From NCBI RefSeq assembly GCF_000719135.1, contig NZ_JOEK01000007.1:186001-250000 (forward strand): 64,000 nucleotides of DNA. Direction: 5' to 3'. Origin of the DNA: Streptomyces avicenniae (GTDB taxonomy: Bacteria > Actinomycetota > Actinomycetes > Streptomycetales > Streptomycetaceae). Shown here in pieces: positions 24,755 to 32,843 of this stretch. Position 1 is the first letter of the stretch, and each line of letters opens with the position of its first letter. The notes under the pieces were generated by a model. The model was not told the DNA's origin, did no database searches, and worked only from the letters and a program-made list of their open reading frames with translations. The position numbers were made by a program, and so were the translations under genes.

Positions 24755-25837
24755 ATGCCGGACGTCGTTCCCGGGCTCGAAGGAGTCGTCGCGTTCGAGA
24801 CGGAGATCGCCGAGCCGGACCGTGAGGGCGGCGCGCTCCGCTACCGGGGCGTGGACATCGAGGACCTGGTCGGGCGGGTGCCGTTCGGCCGCGTCTGGGG
24901 GCTCCTGGTGGACGGCGCCTTCTCGCCGGGGCTGCCGCCCGCCGAGCCGTTCCCCATCCCGGTGCGCTCGGGGGACGTGCGGGTGGACGTCCAGGCGGCG
25001 CTGGCGATGCTGTCGCCGGTGTGGGGGCTGCGGCCCCTGCTGGACATCGACGCCGCTCAGGCACGCGACGACCTGGCGCGGGCGGCCGTGATGGCGCTGA
25101 GCTTCGTCGCGCAGTCGGCGCGCGGCGCCGACCTGCCGGTCGTGCCGCAGCGGGAGATCGACGCGGCGGACGGCATCGCCGAGCGGTTCCTGCGCCGGTG
25201 GCGCGGCGAGCCCGACCCCCGGCACGTCGCGGCGCTCGACGCGTACTGGACGTCGGCGGCCGAGCACGGGATGAACGCGTCCACGTTCGCCGCCCGGGTG
25301 ATCGCCTCGACGGGGGCCGACGTGGCGGCGGCGCTCTCCGGGGCCGTCGGCGCGATGTCGGGGCCGCTGCACGGCGGGGCGCCCGCGCGCGTCCTCGGGA
25401 TGATCGAGGAGGTCGAGCGGACCGGCGACGCGGCGGCGTTCGTGCGCCGGGCGCTGGACGGCGGCGAGCGGCTGATGGGCTTCGGGCACCGCGTCTACCG
25501 TGCCGAGGACCCGCGGGCGCGGGTGCTGCGCCGCACGGCGCGTGAGCTGGGGGCGCCGCGCTTCGAGGTGGCCGAGGCGCTGGAGCGTGCGGCGCTGGCG
25601 GAGCTGGCCGCCCGCAGGCCGGACCGGGTGCTGGCGACGAACGTCGAGTTCTGGGCGGCGATCGTGCTCGACTTCGCCGAGGTACCGGCGAGCATGTTCT
25701 CGGCGATGTTCACCTGCGCCAGGACGGCGGGCTGGTCGGCGCACATCCTGGAGGAGAAACGCACCGGGCGGCTGATCAGGCCGTCGGCCCGCTACGTGGG
25801 CCCGGCGCCGCGCGGGGTGCGGGAGGTCGAGGGCTGA
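24755..25837 (+). CDS. citA: Citrate synthase (citrate synthase 2 type)
   Basis: 360 aa, ATG with CGAGGAGCAG upstream. It condenses acetyl-CoA and oxaloacetate. Catalytic histidines sit in [13 protein letters not shown] and [19 protein letters not shown]; the catalytic Asp region is [16 protein letters not shown]; CoA-binding [11 protein letters not shown] precedes. The length and N-terminus ([19 protein letters not shown]) match the shorter, second citrate synthase of streptomycetes next to pdxH. It overlaps the next gene by one base (TGATG), so the two are translationally coupled. Confidence 0.93.
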   Translation: MPDVVPGLEGVVAFETEIAEPDREGGALRYRGVDIEDLVGRVPFGRVWGLLVDGAFSPGLPPAEPFPIPVRSGDVRVDVQAALAMLSPVWGLRPLLDIDAAQARDDLARAAVMALSFVAQSARGADLPVVPQREIDAADGIAERFLRRWRGEPDPRHVAALDAYWTSAAEHGMNASTFAARVIASTGADVAAALSGAVGAMSGPLHGGAPARVLGMIEEVERTGDAAAFVRRALDGGERLMGFGHRVYRAEDPRARVLRRTARELGAPRFEVAEALERAALAELAARRPDRVLATNVEFWAAIVLDFAEVPASMFSAMFTCARTAGWSAHILEEKRTGRLIRPSARYVGPAPRGVREVEG

Positions 25838-26709
25838 TGCGGGAGTACACCTTCGTGCTCGCCGACGTGTTCACGGAACACGCCTTCGGCGGCAACCAGT
25901 TGGCCGTCCTGCCGGACGCGCGGGGGCTGTCCGACGACGAGATGCAGGCGCTGGCGCGGGAGTTCAACTTCTCGGAGAGCGCGTTCGTCCTGCCGCCGGA
26001 CGACCCGGCGCACACGCGGCGCCTGCGGATCTTCACGCCCGGCTCCGAGCTGCCGTTCGCCGGGCACCCCACGGTCGGCACGGCCGCCGTGCTGGCGGCG
26101 CGGGGCGCGGTGCGGGACAGGCTGGTGCTGGAGGAGGGCGTCGGGCTCGTCACGGTCGAGGTGGCGGGCACGTTCAGCCGCCTCACGCTGGCCTCGCCCT
26201 ACGAGACGCCCGACCACTACCCCTCGGTGACGGCCGTGGCGGCGGCGCTCTCGGTGCCGCCGGAGGACGTCGTGGAGACGTGGTACGGCGGCGTCGGGCT
26301 GCCGTTCTGCTTCGTCAGGCTCGCGGACCGGGCGTCCGTGGACCGGACGGTGTTCGACCGGGCCGCGTGGCAGGCGGGCCCGGCCGACGGCTGGGCGGCC
26401 AGCATCTACGTCTTCGCCGGGCACCTCACGGACGGCGGGCGGCTGTACGCCCGTTCGTTCCCCGACATGCTGGAGGGCGGCGAGGACCCGGCGACCGGGT
26501 CGGCAGCGGCGGGGCTGGCCGCGACGCTCGCGCAGCGGCACGGCTGCCGGGCCCAGGAGTACGGGCTGCGGATCGACCAGGGCGTGGCCATGGGGCGGCC
26601 GAGCGACCTGCACGCCTCGGCCCGTACGCGGGACGGCGCGCTGGCCTCGGTCTCGGTCGGCGGGCACACGGTGATCGTGGGCGAGGGCACGGTGCGGCTG
26701 CCGGACTGA
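25837..26709 (+). CDS. PhzF-family isomerase
   Basis: 290 aa. N-terminal [20 protein letters not shown] and the catalytic glutamate in [14 protein letters not shown] (about residue 48) are classic for PhzF epimerase-fold proteins. [18 protein letters not shown] and [19 protein letters not shown] are the other two family motifs. PhzF itself isomerises a phenazine precursor, but most family members act on unknown small acids. No other phenazine gene is present. Coupling to citA by a TGATG junction suggests co-expression; a metabolic link is not evident. Confidence 0.9.
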   Translation: MREYTFVLADVFTEHAFGGNQLAVLPDARGLSDDEMQALAREFNFSESAFVLPPDDPAHTRRLRIFTPGSELPFAGHPTVGTAAVLAARGAVRDRLVLEEGVGLVTVEVAGTFSRLTLASPYETPDHYPSVTAVAAALSVPPEDVVETWYGGVGLPFCFVRLADRASVDRTVFDRAAWQAGPADGWAASIYVFAGHLTDGGRLYARSFPDMLEGGEDPATGSAAAGLAATLAQRHGCRAQEYGLRIDQGVAMGRPSDLHASARTRDGALASVSVGGHTVIVGEGTVRLPD

Positions 26710-26731
26710 CCGGCGCGGGGGCGCGGCGGCG

Positions 26732-27154
26732 TCAGCCGTCGCCCCCGGCCGACGGGTCGGACCTGGCGGCGCGCCGCTCGGCCAGCACGTCATCGACGTC
26801 GAACGGTGGCCGCCGCAGCGGCGGGCCCTCGGGCGGACGGCGCGCGGCGGCGCGCAGTTTCTCGTTGATGCCGTCGAGGAGGCGGCGGGCGGCGGCCTCG
26901 GTGGGCGCGGCGAGCGCCGCCGCGTGCGCGTCCTCCGCCTCCTTGCGCAGCGCGAGACTGGGCGGCAGGTGGGACAGGCCCTCGGCCGCCGCCTTCCGGC
27001 GCACCCACCACAGCTCGTCGTAGGGCTCGCGCGCATCGGGCAGCGGCTTGCCGCGGCCGGGGAGATTCGCGAAGTCGCCGCGCTGCTCGGCCTCACGGAT
27101 CTGCTTGTCGATCCACGACTCGAAGGGAACGCCGGGCGGCTTGCGTTCGGTCAT
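26732..27154 (-). CDS. DUF1992 (DnaJ homologue subfamily C member 28-like) protein
   Basis: 140 aa from ATG 27154. The diagnostic DUF1992 sequence FESWIDKQIREAEQRGDFAN followed by LPGRGKPL and YDELWWVRRKAAAEGLS is present. Function is unknown across the family, which reaches from bacteria to eukaryotes (DNAJC28). TACCGT lies 7 nt before the ATG, giving a leaderless gene. It stands alone, converging on phzF. Confidence 0.9.
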   Translation of the reverse strand: MTERKPPGVPFESWIDKQIREAEQRGDFANLPGRGKPLPDAREPYDELWWVRRKAAAEGLSHLPPSLALRKEAEDAHAAALAAPTEAAARRLLDGINEKLRAAARRPPEGPPLRRPPFDVDDVLAERRAARSDPSAGGDG

Positions 27155-27161
27155 GCCCCCG

Positions 27162-27167
27162 ACGGTA
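27162..27167 (-). promoter_or_regulatory. -10 element (TACCGT) for the DUF1992 gene
   Basis: TACCGT on the minus strand, 7 nt before ATG 27154. Confidence 0.5.
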
Positions 27168-27283
27168 CCGCCCGACGCGCGGCGCGTCAGGAGGCGGCGG
27201 TGTCCGCTCCGGCGTCTCCCGGTGAGCCCGTGCCGCGACGGGGCCACCGGGACTCCGTCCCCCGTGCCGGGAGCCCAGGACGG

Positions 27284-28186
27284 TCAGGCGCGGGCCTCCT
27301 GGCCGTAGCCCTCGGGCATCGGGACGGGGTGCTCGGCGGCGCGGGATATCTCCTCCCAGGCCTCCCATGTCTCCCTGCGGCGGCGCGTGGTGTCCATCGC
27401 GTGGTCGTACACGGCGCTGCCGAGCAGGAGACGCAGCGGCGGGTCGTCGCTGTCCACGAGCTTCAGCACCGCCTCCGCCGCGAGGTGCGGAAGACTGTCC
27501 GTGCTCTCCCCCGCGTGCTCGGCCAGCCGCGCACGCAGCGGGTCGTAGGCCGGGAGCGGGTCGGCGGACGTCATGCTCAGATAGAGGTCGGTCCAGTACC
27601 CGCCGGGCTCGACGAGGGTCAGCCGGACACCGAACTCGGCGGCCTCCTGGGCGAGCGCCTCGCTCATGCCCTCCAGCGCGAACTTGCTCGCGCTGTACAG
27701 GCCGGTGCTGGGGTGGCCGCCCAGGGCGCCGATGCTCGATATCTGGACGATGTGTCCCGACCCCTGAGCCCGCAGGACCGGCAGCACGGCCTGGGAGACC
27801 CACAGGGCCCCGAAGAAGTTGACGTCGAACTGGGCGCGGGCGGCCTCCTCGGTGAACTCCTCGACCATGCCGAGGGCCATGGTGCCCGCGTTGTTGACGA
27901 CGATGTCGAGGCGTCCGAAGTGGGCTGCGGCCCGGCGGACCGTGGCGGTGACGGCTTGGCGGTCCGTCACGTCGAGGGGGAGGACGAGCAGCCGGTCGCC
28001 GTGTTCGGCGGCGAGGTCGTCCAGGGTTCCCGTGGTGCGGACGGCGGCGGCGACACGGTCGCCCCGGCCGAGGGCGGCGGCCGTGAAGGCGCGGCCGAGG
28101 CCGCGTCCGGCGCCGGTGACGAACCAGACACGCGGGGCGGCGGCATCGGTGGTGGCGGCGGTGGCAACTGTGGCGGTGGTGGTCAT
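27284..28186 (-). CDS. Short-chain dehydrogenase/reductase (SDR)
   Basis: 300 aa, ATG with GGGAGA upstream. Cofactor motif TGAGRGLGRAF, NNAG at about 103, catalytic Ser in ISSIGALGG and YSASKFALEGMSEAL carrying the Tyr-x-x-x-Lys pair. The N-terminal Thr/Ala-rich MTTTATVATAATT stretch is unusual but ahead of the fold. Classical SDRs oxidise or reduce alcohol/keto substrates with NAD(P)H; the substrate is unknown. It is divergent from a TetR gene, and a matching operator sits close to each start, so it is almost certainly that repressor's target. Confidence 0.9.
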   Translation of the reverse strand: MTTTATVATAATTDAAAPRVWFVTGAGRGLGRAFTAAALGRGDRVAAAVRTTGTLDDLAAEHGDRLLVLPLDVTDRQAVTATVRRAAAHFGRLDIVVNNAGTMALGMVEEFTEEAARAQFDVNFFGALWVSQAVLPVLRAQGSGHIVQISSIGALGGHPSTGLYSASKFALEGMSEALAQEAAEFGVRLTLVEPGGYWTDLYLSMTSADPLPAYDPLRARLAEHAGESTDSLPHLAAEAVLKLVDSDDPPLRLLLGSAVYDHAMDTTRRRRETWEAWEEISRAAEHPVPMPEGYGQEARA

Positions 28187-28242
28187 GCTGGTCTCCCGTC
28201 GTCATGGCGGCTGAGCGGCTGGGCGCCGCCCCTGGCGAGACG

Positions 28243-28255
28243 AGACGGCCCGTCT
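28243..28255. promoter_or_regulatory. Operator-like palindrome 1 (AGACGGCCCGTCT)
   Basis: AGACGG-C-CCGTCT, extended to CGAGACGG-C-CCGTCTCG (28241-28257). It lies 57 bp upstream of the SDR start. Confidence 0.7.
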
Positions 28256-28298
28256 CGCTCACTGGAATGAATGTAGCAAGCGGGGCGGCGGACCGTCA

Positions 28299-28311
28299 AG
28301 ACGGTGCGTCT
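28299..28311. promoter_or_regulatory. Operator-like palindrome 2 (AGACGGTGCGTCT)
   Basis: This second copy shares AGACGGnnCGTCT with palindrome 1 and lies just upstream of the TetR gene's -10 (TAGGCT, 28327-28332). That is where an autorepressor would bind. Confidence 0.7.
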
Positions 28312-28338
28312 CGTCTCGCGAATGGGTAGGCTGGGGTC

Positions 28339-28938
28339 ATGACGCAGCGCCCCAACACGGCACGCCGCAGCGAGACCGCCCGCCGCGCGATCCTCACCGC
28401 CGCCTTCGAACTGGTCGGCGAGGTCGGCTACACGAAGCTCAGCATCGAGGGCATCGCCGCACGGGCCGGTGTCGGCAAACAGACGATCTACCGCTGGTGG
28501 CCGTCGAAGGGCGCGGTGCTGTTCGACGCGTTCCTCATGCTGTCCGAGGACGCCGAGGCGCAGAGCGCCGAACTGCCCGACACCGGCGACCTGGAGGCGG
28601 ACCTGAAGCAGGTCCTGCGCGCGACGGTCACCGAGCTGAACGACCCGGCCTACGACGAGCCGATGCGCGCGCTCACCACCGAGATCGCGCACGACCCGGA
28701 GCTGTCCGCCGCCTACACCGAGCGGCTGGGCGAGCCCATGAAGGAGCTGAAGAAGCGGCGTCTGCGCAGCGCGCAGCGCGCCGGTCAGCTCACGGAGACC
28801 GCCGATCTCGACCTCGTGGTGGACATCATCTGGGGCCCGGTCACCAACCGCTGGCTCCAGCGCAGCGGGCCGCTCACCGTCGAGTACGCCGACGCCATAG
28901 TGGAGACCGCGCTCTCGGGGCTGCGTCCGCGCGGCTGA
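28339..28938 (+). CDS. TetR-family repressor of the SDR gene
   Basis: 199 aa. HTH: ETARRAILTAAFELVGEVGY, then IAARAGVGKQTIYRWWPSKG (residues about 14-60). The C-terminal domain is TetR_C_16-like (LTTEIAHDPELSAAYTERL). TAGGCT lies 6 nt before the ATG, so the mRNA is leaderless. The paired AGACGGnnCGTCT sites in the divergent spacer predict that it represses both itself and the SDR, with release by an unknown inducer. Confidence 0.92.
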   Translation: MTQRPNTARRSETARRAILTAAFELVGEVGYTKLSIEGIAARAGVGKQTIYRWWPSKGAVLFDAFLMLSEDAEAQSAELPDTGDLEADLKQVLRATVTELNDPAYDEPMRALTTEIAHDPELSAAYTERLGEPMKELKKRRLRSAQRAGQLTETADLDLVVDIIWGPVTNRWLQRSGPLTVEYADAIVETALSGLRPRG

Positions 28939-28982
28939 TCGGCCGCGCGGGAAACCCGGTGGGGCCCGCGACCCGTGCCGCG

Positions 28983-28988
28983 TACGGT
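28983..28988 (+). promoter_or_regulatory. -10 element (TACGGT) for the methyltransferase gene
   Basis: TACGGT ends 7 nt before ATG 28996; leaderless. Confidence 0.55.
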
Positions 28989-28995
28989 CGCCCGC

Positions 28996-29724
28996 ATGGC
29001 TGACGAGCTGTTCAACGATCCCCGGCTTGCCCCGCTCTACGACCCGGTCGAGTCCGACCGCCTCGATCTCGACGCCTATCTGCGCCTCGTGGACGAACTC
29101 GGCGCGCGGCGCGTGCTGGACATCGGCTGCGGCACGGGGGTCTTCGCGCTCCTGCTGGCCGGGCGCGGCGTGGAGGTGGTCGGCGTGGACCCGGCCGGGG
29201 CGTCGCTCGACGTGGCGCGTGCCAAGCCGGGCGCGGAGCGGGTCACCTGGCTGCACGGCGACGCCACCGCGCTGCCCCCGCTGCGCGCCGATCTGGCGAC
29301 GATGACGGGCAACGTCGCCCAGGCGATCGTGGATCCCGGGGCGTGGCACGGGACGCTGGCCGGGGCCCACGCCGCGCTGCGGCCAGGGGGGCACCTGGTG
29401 TTCGAGACGCGGGACCCGGCGCGGCGCGCCTGGGAGGGCTGGAACCGCGGGGCGACGCACAAGGTCACGGACGTGCCGGGCGTCGGCGCCGTCGAGACCT
29501 GGGCCGAGCTGACCGAGGTGGCCTGGCCGCTGGTGACGTTCCGCTGGACGTACGTCTTCGCCGACGGCCGGAGGCTGACGTCCGACTCGACGCTGCGTTT
29601 CCGCGAGCGGGACGAGGTGGAGGCCGAGCTGGCCGCCCACGGGTTCGCCGTCCGTGAGGTGCGGGACGCGCCGGACCGCCCCGGAAAGGAGTTCGTGTTC
29701 GTGGCCAGGCGGCCCGAGGCGTGA
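28996..29724 (+). CDS. Class I SAM-dependent methyltransferase
   Basis: 242 aa. Motif I VLDIGCGTGVFALLLAGRG at about 40, acidic end of strand 2 EVVGVDPAG, and motif II ATMTGNVAQAI. The fold is a complete Rossmann methyltransferase of the UbiE/Methyltransf_25 kind. The substrate is unknown. It has its own leaderless promoter 57 bp after the TetR stop and ends before a strong terminator. Confidence 0.9.
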   Translation: MADELFNDPRLAPLYDPVESDRLDLDAYLRLVDELGARRVLDIGCGTGVFALLLAGRGVEVVGVDPAGASLDVARAKPGAERVTWLHGDATALPPLRADLATMTGNVAQAIVDPGAWHGTLAGAHAALRPGGHLVFETRDPARRAWEGWNRGATHKVTDVPGVGAVETWAELTEVAWPLVTFRWTYVFADGRRLTSDSTLRFRERDEVEAELAAHGFAVREVRDAPDRPGKEFVFVARRPEA

Positions 29725-29732
29725 GTGCGGGG

Positions 29733-29769
29733 CCCGTCCGCCCCCGCGTGGACGGCGGGGGCGGACGGG
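29733..29769. terminator. Perfect 13-bp hairpin between convergent genes
   Basis: CCCGTCCGCCCCC (29733-29745) pairs exactly with 29757-29769 around an 11-nt loop, between the methyltransferase and symporter stops. Confidence 0.8.
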
Positions 29770-29796
29770 TGGACGTGGGGCGGCGGGCGGCGGCGC

Positions 29797-31329
29797 TCAG
29801 CCCGCGGTGACGCCCGGCGTCCGCCCCTGCGGCGGGACGGTCGCCGCGCCGCCCGCGTCCTCGACCGGGTCGGTGTTCAGCGAGTCGAGCAGCGCGTCGC
29901 GCTCCGCGGTCCGCTCGGGCCGCAGCAGCCCCACGCCGAGGTAGAGGACGAGCGAGGTGAGCAGCGGCAGCCCGACGATCGCCGCCTGCGTCGAGTCCTC
30001 GGCGACGTAGCGCACCAGGTACCAGACGAGCAGCCCACCGGCCCAGGACGTGATGGCCGCCGTGGGCCCGATCCGGCGGAACCAGGGCAGCAGCCCGAGC
30101 ATCAGGGGGATGGAGATCGGTCCCATCGTCGCCGCGACGAGTTCGACGGTGGTTTCGAGGACGAATCCCTCGCCGCCCGTCGCGATGGCCAGGGTCATGC
30201 TGACGGACACGAACAGCACGGTCGTGATCCGCGCGAACAGCAGCTGCGCCGCGTCCGTCATACGCCGTACGCGCGGCACCAGCACCGGCGCGATGTCGCG
30301 CGTGATGACGGCGGTGATGACGTTCGAGTCGGACGCGACCATGGCCATGGTGTGGGAGAAGAAGCCCGCGAGCATCAGCCCGATGAGCCCGGCGGGCAGC
30401 AGTTCCTGGGCGAGCGCGATGTACGACTCCTCGCCGTTGCCGAGCCCGGGCACGATCAGGGGCGCGGCGATCATCGGCAGGAAGAGGATCAGCGGCCACA
30501 CGAGCCACAGCGCGCTGGACAGCGCCGCCGCGCGCTTCGCCTCGGAGCCGGAGGGCGCGGCCATGTAGCGCTGCGCCAGGTTCCACATGCCGCCGTTGTA
30601 CTCGAAGGTCTTGACCAGCAGGAACGCGAGGATGAGCCAGGTGGTGACCGAGCCGTTGACCGGGTCGCCGTGCCCGTCGGGCAGGTCGCCCCACATGGTG
30701 AAGGGGAAGTCGAAGCCCAGCTCGATCATGACCGCGACCAGCATGGCGACGCCCGCGACCGCCTGGATGACGAACTGGCCCATGTCGGTGAGGACGTCCG
30801 CCCACAGCCCGCCGACCGTCATGTACGCCATGGTGGCGACGCCGGTGAAGAGGATGCCGGTCTCCAGGGGGATGTCCGCGAAGCCCTGGAGCAGCACCGA
30901 GATGGCGACCCACTTGGCGGCGATGTCCACGACCTTGAGGGCCGCGCCGCTGTAGGCGAGGACCTGCTGGGTCGGCAGGTTGTAGCGCTGCGTGAGGTAT
31001 TCGAGCGGGGAGGCGACGCCGTGCTTGGCGCGCAGCCGGTTCCAGCGGGCCGCGAAGAGGAACGCGCCGACGCCGACGCCGAGGCCGATCGTCAGCGGCC
31101 ACCAGAAGTAGACGGTGACGCCGTCGTTGTAGGCGACGGCGGCGAACGCCACGAACATCACCGCGCTGTAGCCGGACATGTGGTGCGAGATGCCGGACAG
31201 CCACCACGGGATCTGTCCGCGCGCCGTGAAGAAGTCGGCGACGCTGTGAATGCGGTTCTTCGACCACCAGCCGATGGCTACGACCACGAGGAAGTAACCG
31301 GCGACCACGATCCAGTCCAACGCGGACAT
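29797..31329 (-). CDS. Sodium:solute symporter (SSS family)
   Basis: 510 aa, ATG with AAGGAG 6-7 nt upstream. About 13 membrane helices; SSS features include DFFTARGQIPWWLSGISHHM early and YMTVGGLWADVLTDMGQF in the middle. The C-terminus is a soluble tail. It starts 27 bp after the glucarate-dehydratase-like gene, so the two form an operon and the symporter probably imports the same sugar acid with Na+. Confidence 0.88.
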   Translation of the reverse strand: MSALDWIVVAGYFLVVVAIGWWSKNRIHSVADFFTARGQIPWWLSGISHHMSGYSAVMFVAFAAVAYNDGVTVYFWWPLTIGLGVGVGAFLFAARWNRLRAKHGVASPLEYLTQRYNLPTQQVLAYSGAALKVVDIAAKWVAISVLLQGFADIPLETGILFTGVATMAYMTVGGLWADVLTDMGQFVIQAVAGVAMLVAVMIELGFDFPFTMWGDLPDGHGDPVNGSVTTWLILAFLLVKTFEYNGGMWNLAQRYMAAPSGSEAKRAAALSSALWLVWPLILFLPMIAAPLIVPGLGNGEESYIALAQELLPAGLIGLMLAGFFSHTMAMVASDSNVITAVITRDIAPVLVPRVRRMTDAAQLLFARITTVLFVSVSMTLAIATGGEGFVLETTVELVAATMGPISIPLMLGLLPWFRRIGPTAAITSWAGGLLVWYLVRYVAEDSTQAAIVGLPLLTSLVLYLGVGLLRPERTAERDALLDSLNTDPVEDAGGAATVPPQGRTPGVTAG

Positions 31330-31356
31330 CCGCGGCTCCTTGAGAAGGGAAGGGAC

Positions 31357-32616
31357 TTACCAATGGGCTCGCTTGGGAACGAAGTCGGGGGCGAAGGTCC
31401 GCATGTACGCGGTGTCGTCGCGGTGGCGGACGCCGCAGTCGAGGTACTGCCGGTGCATCCTGGCGAGGGCGTCGCGGTCCAACTCGACGCCGAGGCCCGG
31501 CCCTTCCGGCAGGGGGACGGCGCCGTCCACGAAGCGCAGGGCGCCGGGGGCGACGACGTCCTGGCCGTCCTGCCACGGGGTGTGGGTGTCGCAGGCGTGC
31601 GTGAGCCCCGGTGTGGCGGCGGCGAGTTGGGTCATGGCGGCGAGGCTGATGCCCAGGTGGGTGTTGGAGTGCATGGACAGTTCGATGCCGAACGTGTCGC
31701 ACAGCGAGGCGACATGGGAGGAGCGCAGCAGGCCGCCCCAGTAGTGGTGGTCGGTCAGGAGGACGCCGATGGCGCCCTGGGCCACGGCGGGCGGCAGGTG
31801 TTCGTGCGTGACGACGCACATGTTGGTGGCGAGCGGCATGGGCACCTGGGGGGCGACCTGTGCCATGCCCTCGATGCCGGGGGTGGGGTCCTCCAGGTAT
31901 TCGAGGACACCGGCGAGCGCCGTGCCGACGCGGACCGAGGTCTCGGGCGTCCAGGCGGCGTTGGGGTCGAGGCGCAGGGGGACGCCGGGGAAGGCGTCGT
32001 GCAGGGCGAGGACGGCGTCGATCTCCTGGTCGGGCGGCAGGACGCCGCCCTTCAGCTTGATCGAGCCGAAGCCGTACTCCTCGATGAACAGCCGGGCCTG
32101 GGCGACGATCCCGGCGGGGTCGAGGGCCGCGCCGAAGCGGTCGGGGGTGGCGCCGGGGTGGGCGGCCCACTTGTAGAAGAGGTAGGCGCTGTAGGGGACG
32201 GCGTCGCGTACGGGCCCGCCGAGGAGGTCGGCGACGCGCAGTCCGGCGGCCTTGCCGCGGATGTCGAGGCAGGCGACCTCGAAGGGGGAGAAGACGGAGT
32301 CCACGGTCTTGCGGGGGGTGGAGGCGCCGATGAGGCCGTGGCGGTCGGAGACGACGTCGCCGCCGAGGCCCGCGGCGACGGCGGCGTACAGGGCGTGGTG
32401 CGCGTGGACGTCGATGCCGGTGAGCAGGGGGGCGACGGCGTGGAGCCGTTCGAGCTGGGCCAGGTCGCCGTAGGTCTCGCCGAGCCCGGTGACGCCCTCG
32501 TCGGTGACGATCTCGACGATCGCCCGCAGGGCCCACGGCTCGTGCACGCCCGAGGCGTTGAGGAGCGGCGGGTCGCGGAAGGCGACGGGGGTGATGGTGA
32601 GGTCACGTATGCGCAT
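31357..32616 (-). CDS. Enolase-superfamily sugar-acid dehydratase (glucarate dehydratase-like)
   Basis: 419 aa from ATG 32616; ATG 32628 (MNRPMRIRD) is possible. Catalytic features in order: KTVDSVFSPFEVACLDIRGK, the base motif GSIKLKGG, metal ligands in RLDPNAAW and LEYLEDPTPG, ATNMCVV, then LLTDHHYWGG and MHSNTHLG with the catalytic His. These fit the glucarate dehydratase branch of the enolase superfamily, which removes water from D-glucarate or a close diacid. It is the first gene of an operon with the SSS symporter. TTCA-N6-TGAA palindromes upstream suggest substrate-dependent repression. Confidence 0.87.
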   Translation of the reverse strand: MRIRDLTITPVAFRDPPLLNASGVHEPWALRAIVEIVTDEGVTGLGETYGDLAQLERLHAVAPLLTGIDVHAHHALYAAVAAGLGGDVVSDRHGLIGASTPRKTVDSVFSPFEVACLDIRGKAAGLRVADLLGGPVRDAVPYSAYLFYKWAAHPGATPDRFGAALDPAGIVAQARLFIEEYGFGSIKLKGGVLPPDQEIDAVLALHDAFPGVPLRLDPNAAWTPETSVRVGTALAGVLEYLEDPTPGIEGMAQVAPQVPMPLATNMCVVTHEHLPPAVAQGAIGVLLTDHHYWGGLLRSSHVASLCDTFGIELSMHSNTHLGISLAAMTQLAAATPGLTHACDTHTPWQDGQDVVAPGALRFVDGAVPLPEGPGLGVELDRDALARMHRQYLDCGVRHRDDTAYMRTFAPDFVPKRAHW

Positions 32617-32662
32617 AGGGCGGTTCATCCACATCGTCTGACGGCACTCACTCGCCCCCGCC

Positions 32663-32700
32663 CATTCATCTATCTGAACGGGGAACATTATCTTGAACGG
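32663..32700 (-). promoter_or_regulatory. Operator-like site (TTCA-N6-TGAACG) and adjacent half-site
   Basis: CATTCATCTATCTGAACG occupies 32663-32680, and a second TTGAACG half-site ends at 32699. The AT-rich sequence here contrasts with the surroundings and lies 47-84 bp before the dehydratase start. Confidence 0.6.
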
Positions 32701-32770
32701 ACGGAACGCAACTGTAGGAGTGCGCCCCAGGAGCGTCAAGGGTCCGGGCACGGCCGCCCGGCCGGGTCCT

Positions 32771-32788
32771 CGTTCAGCTGGCTGAACG
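32771..32788. promoter_or_regulatory. Perfect 18-bp palindrome (CGTTCAGC-TG-GCTGAACG)
   Basis: It shares the TTCA-N6-TGAACG pattern with the site at 32663-32680, 108 bp away, so one dimeric regulator could bind both and loop the DNA. Confidence 0.6.
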
Positions 32789-32793
32789 GCAAA

Positions 32794-32822
32794 CGGCACG
32801 GCGGGAGTTCACCGCCGTGCCG
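32794..32822 (-). terminator. Perfect 11-bp hairpin after the FAD/Fe-S oxidase gene
   Basis: CGGCACGGCGG (32794-32804) and CCGCCGTGCCG (32812-32822) with a 7-nt loop, 22 bp beyond the oxidase stop. Confidence 0.75.
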
Positions 32823-32843
32823 TCCCGTACCGCCGCGTGGGGC

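Noticed and set aside
25837..26709. Phenazine biosynthesis cluster inferred from PhzF
   Set aside because: No other phz gene is present; PhzF-family proteins are widespread outside phenazine pathways.
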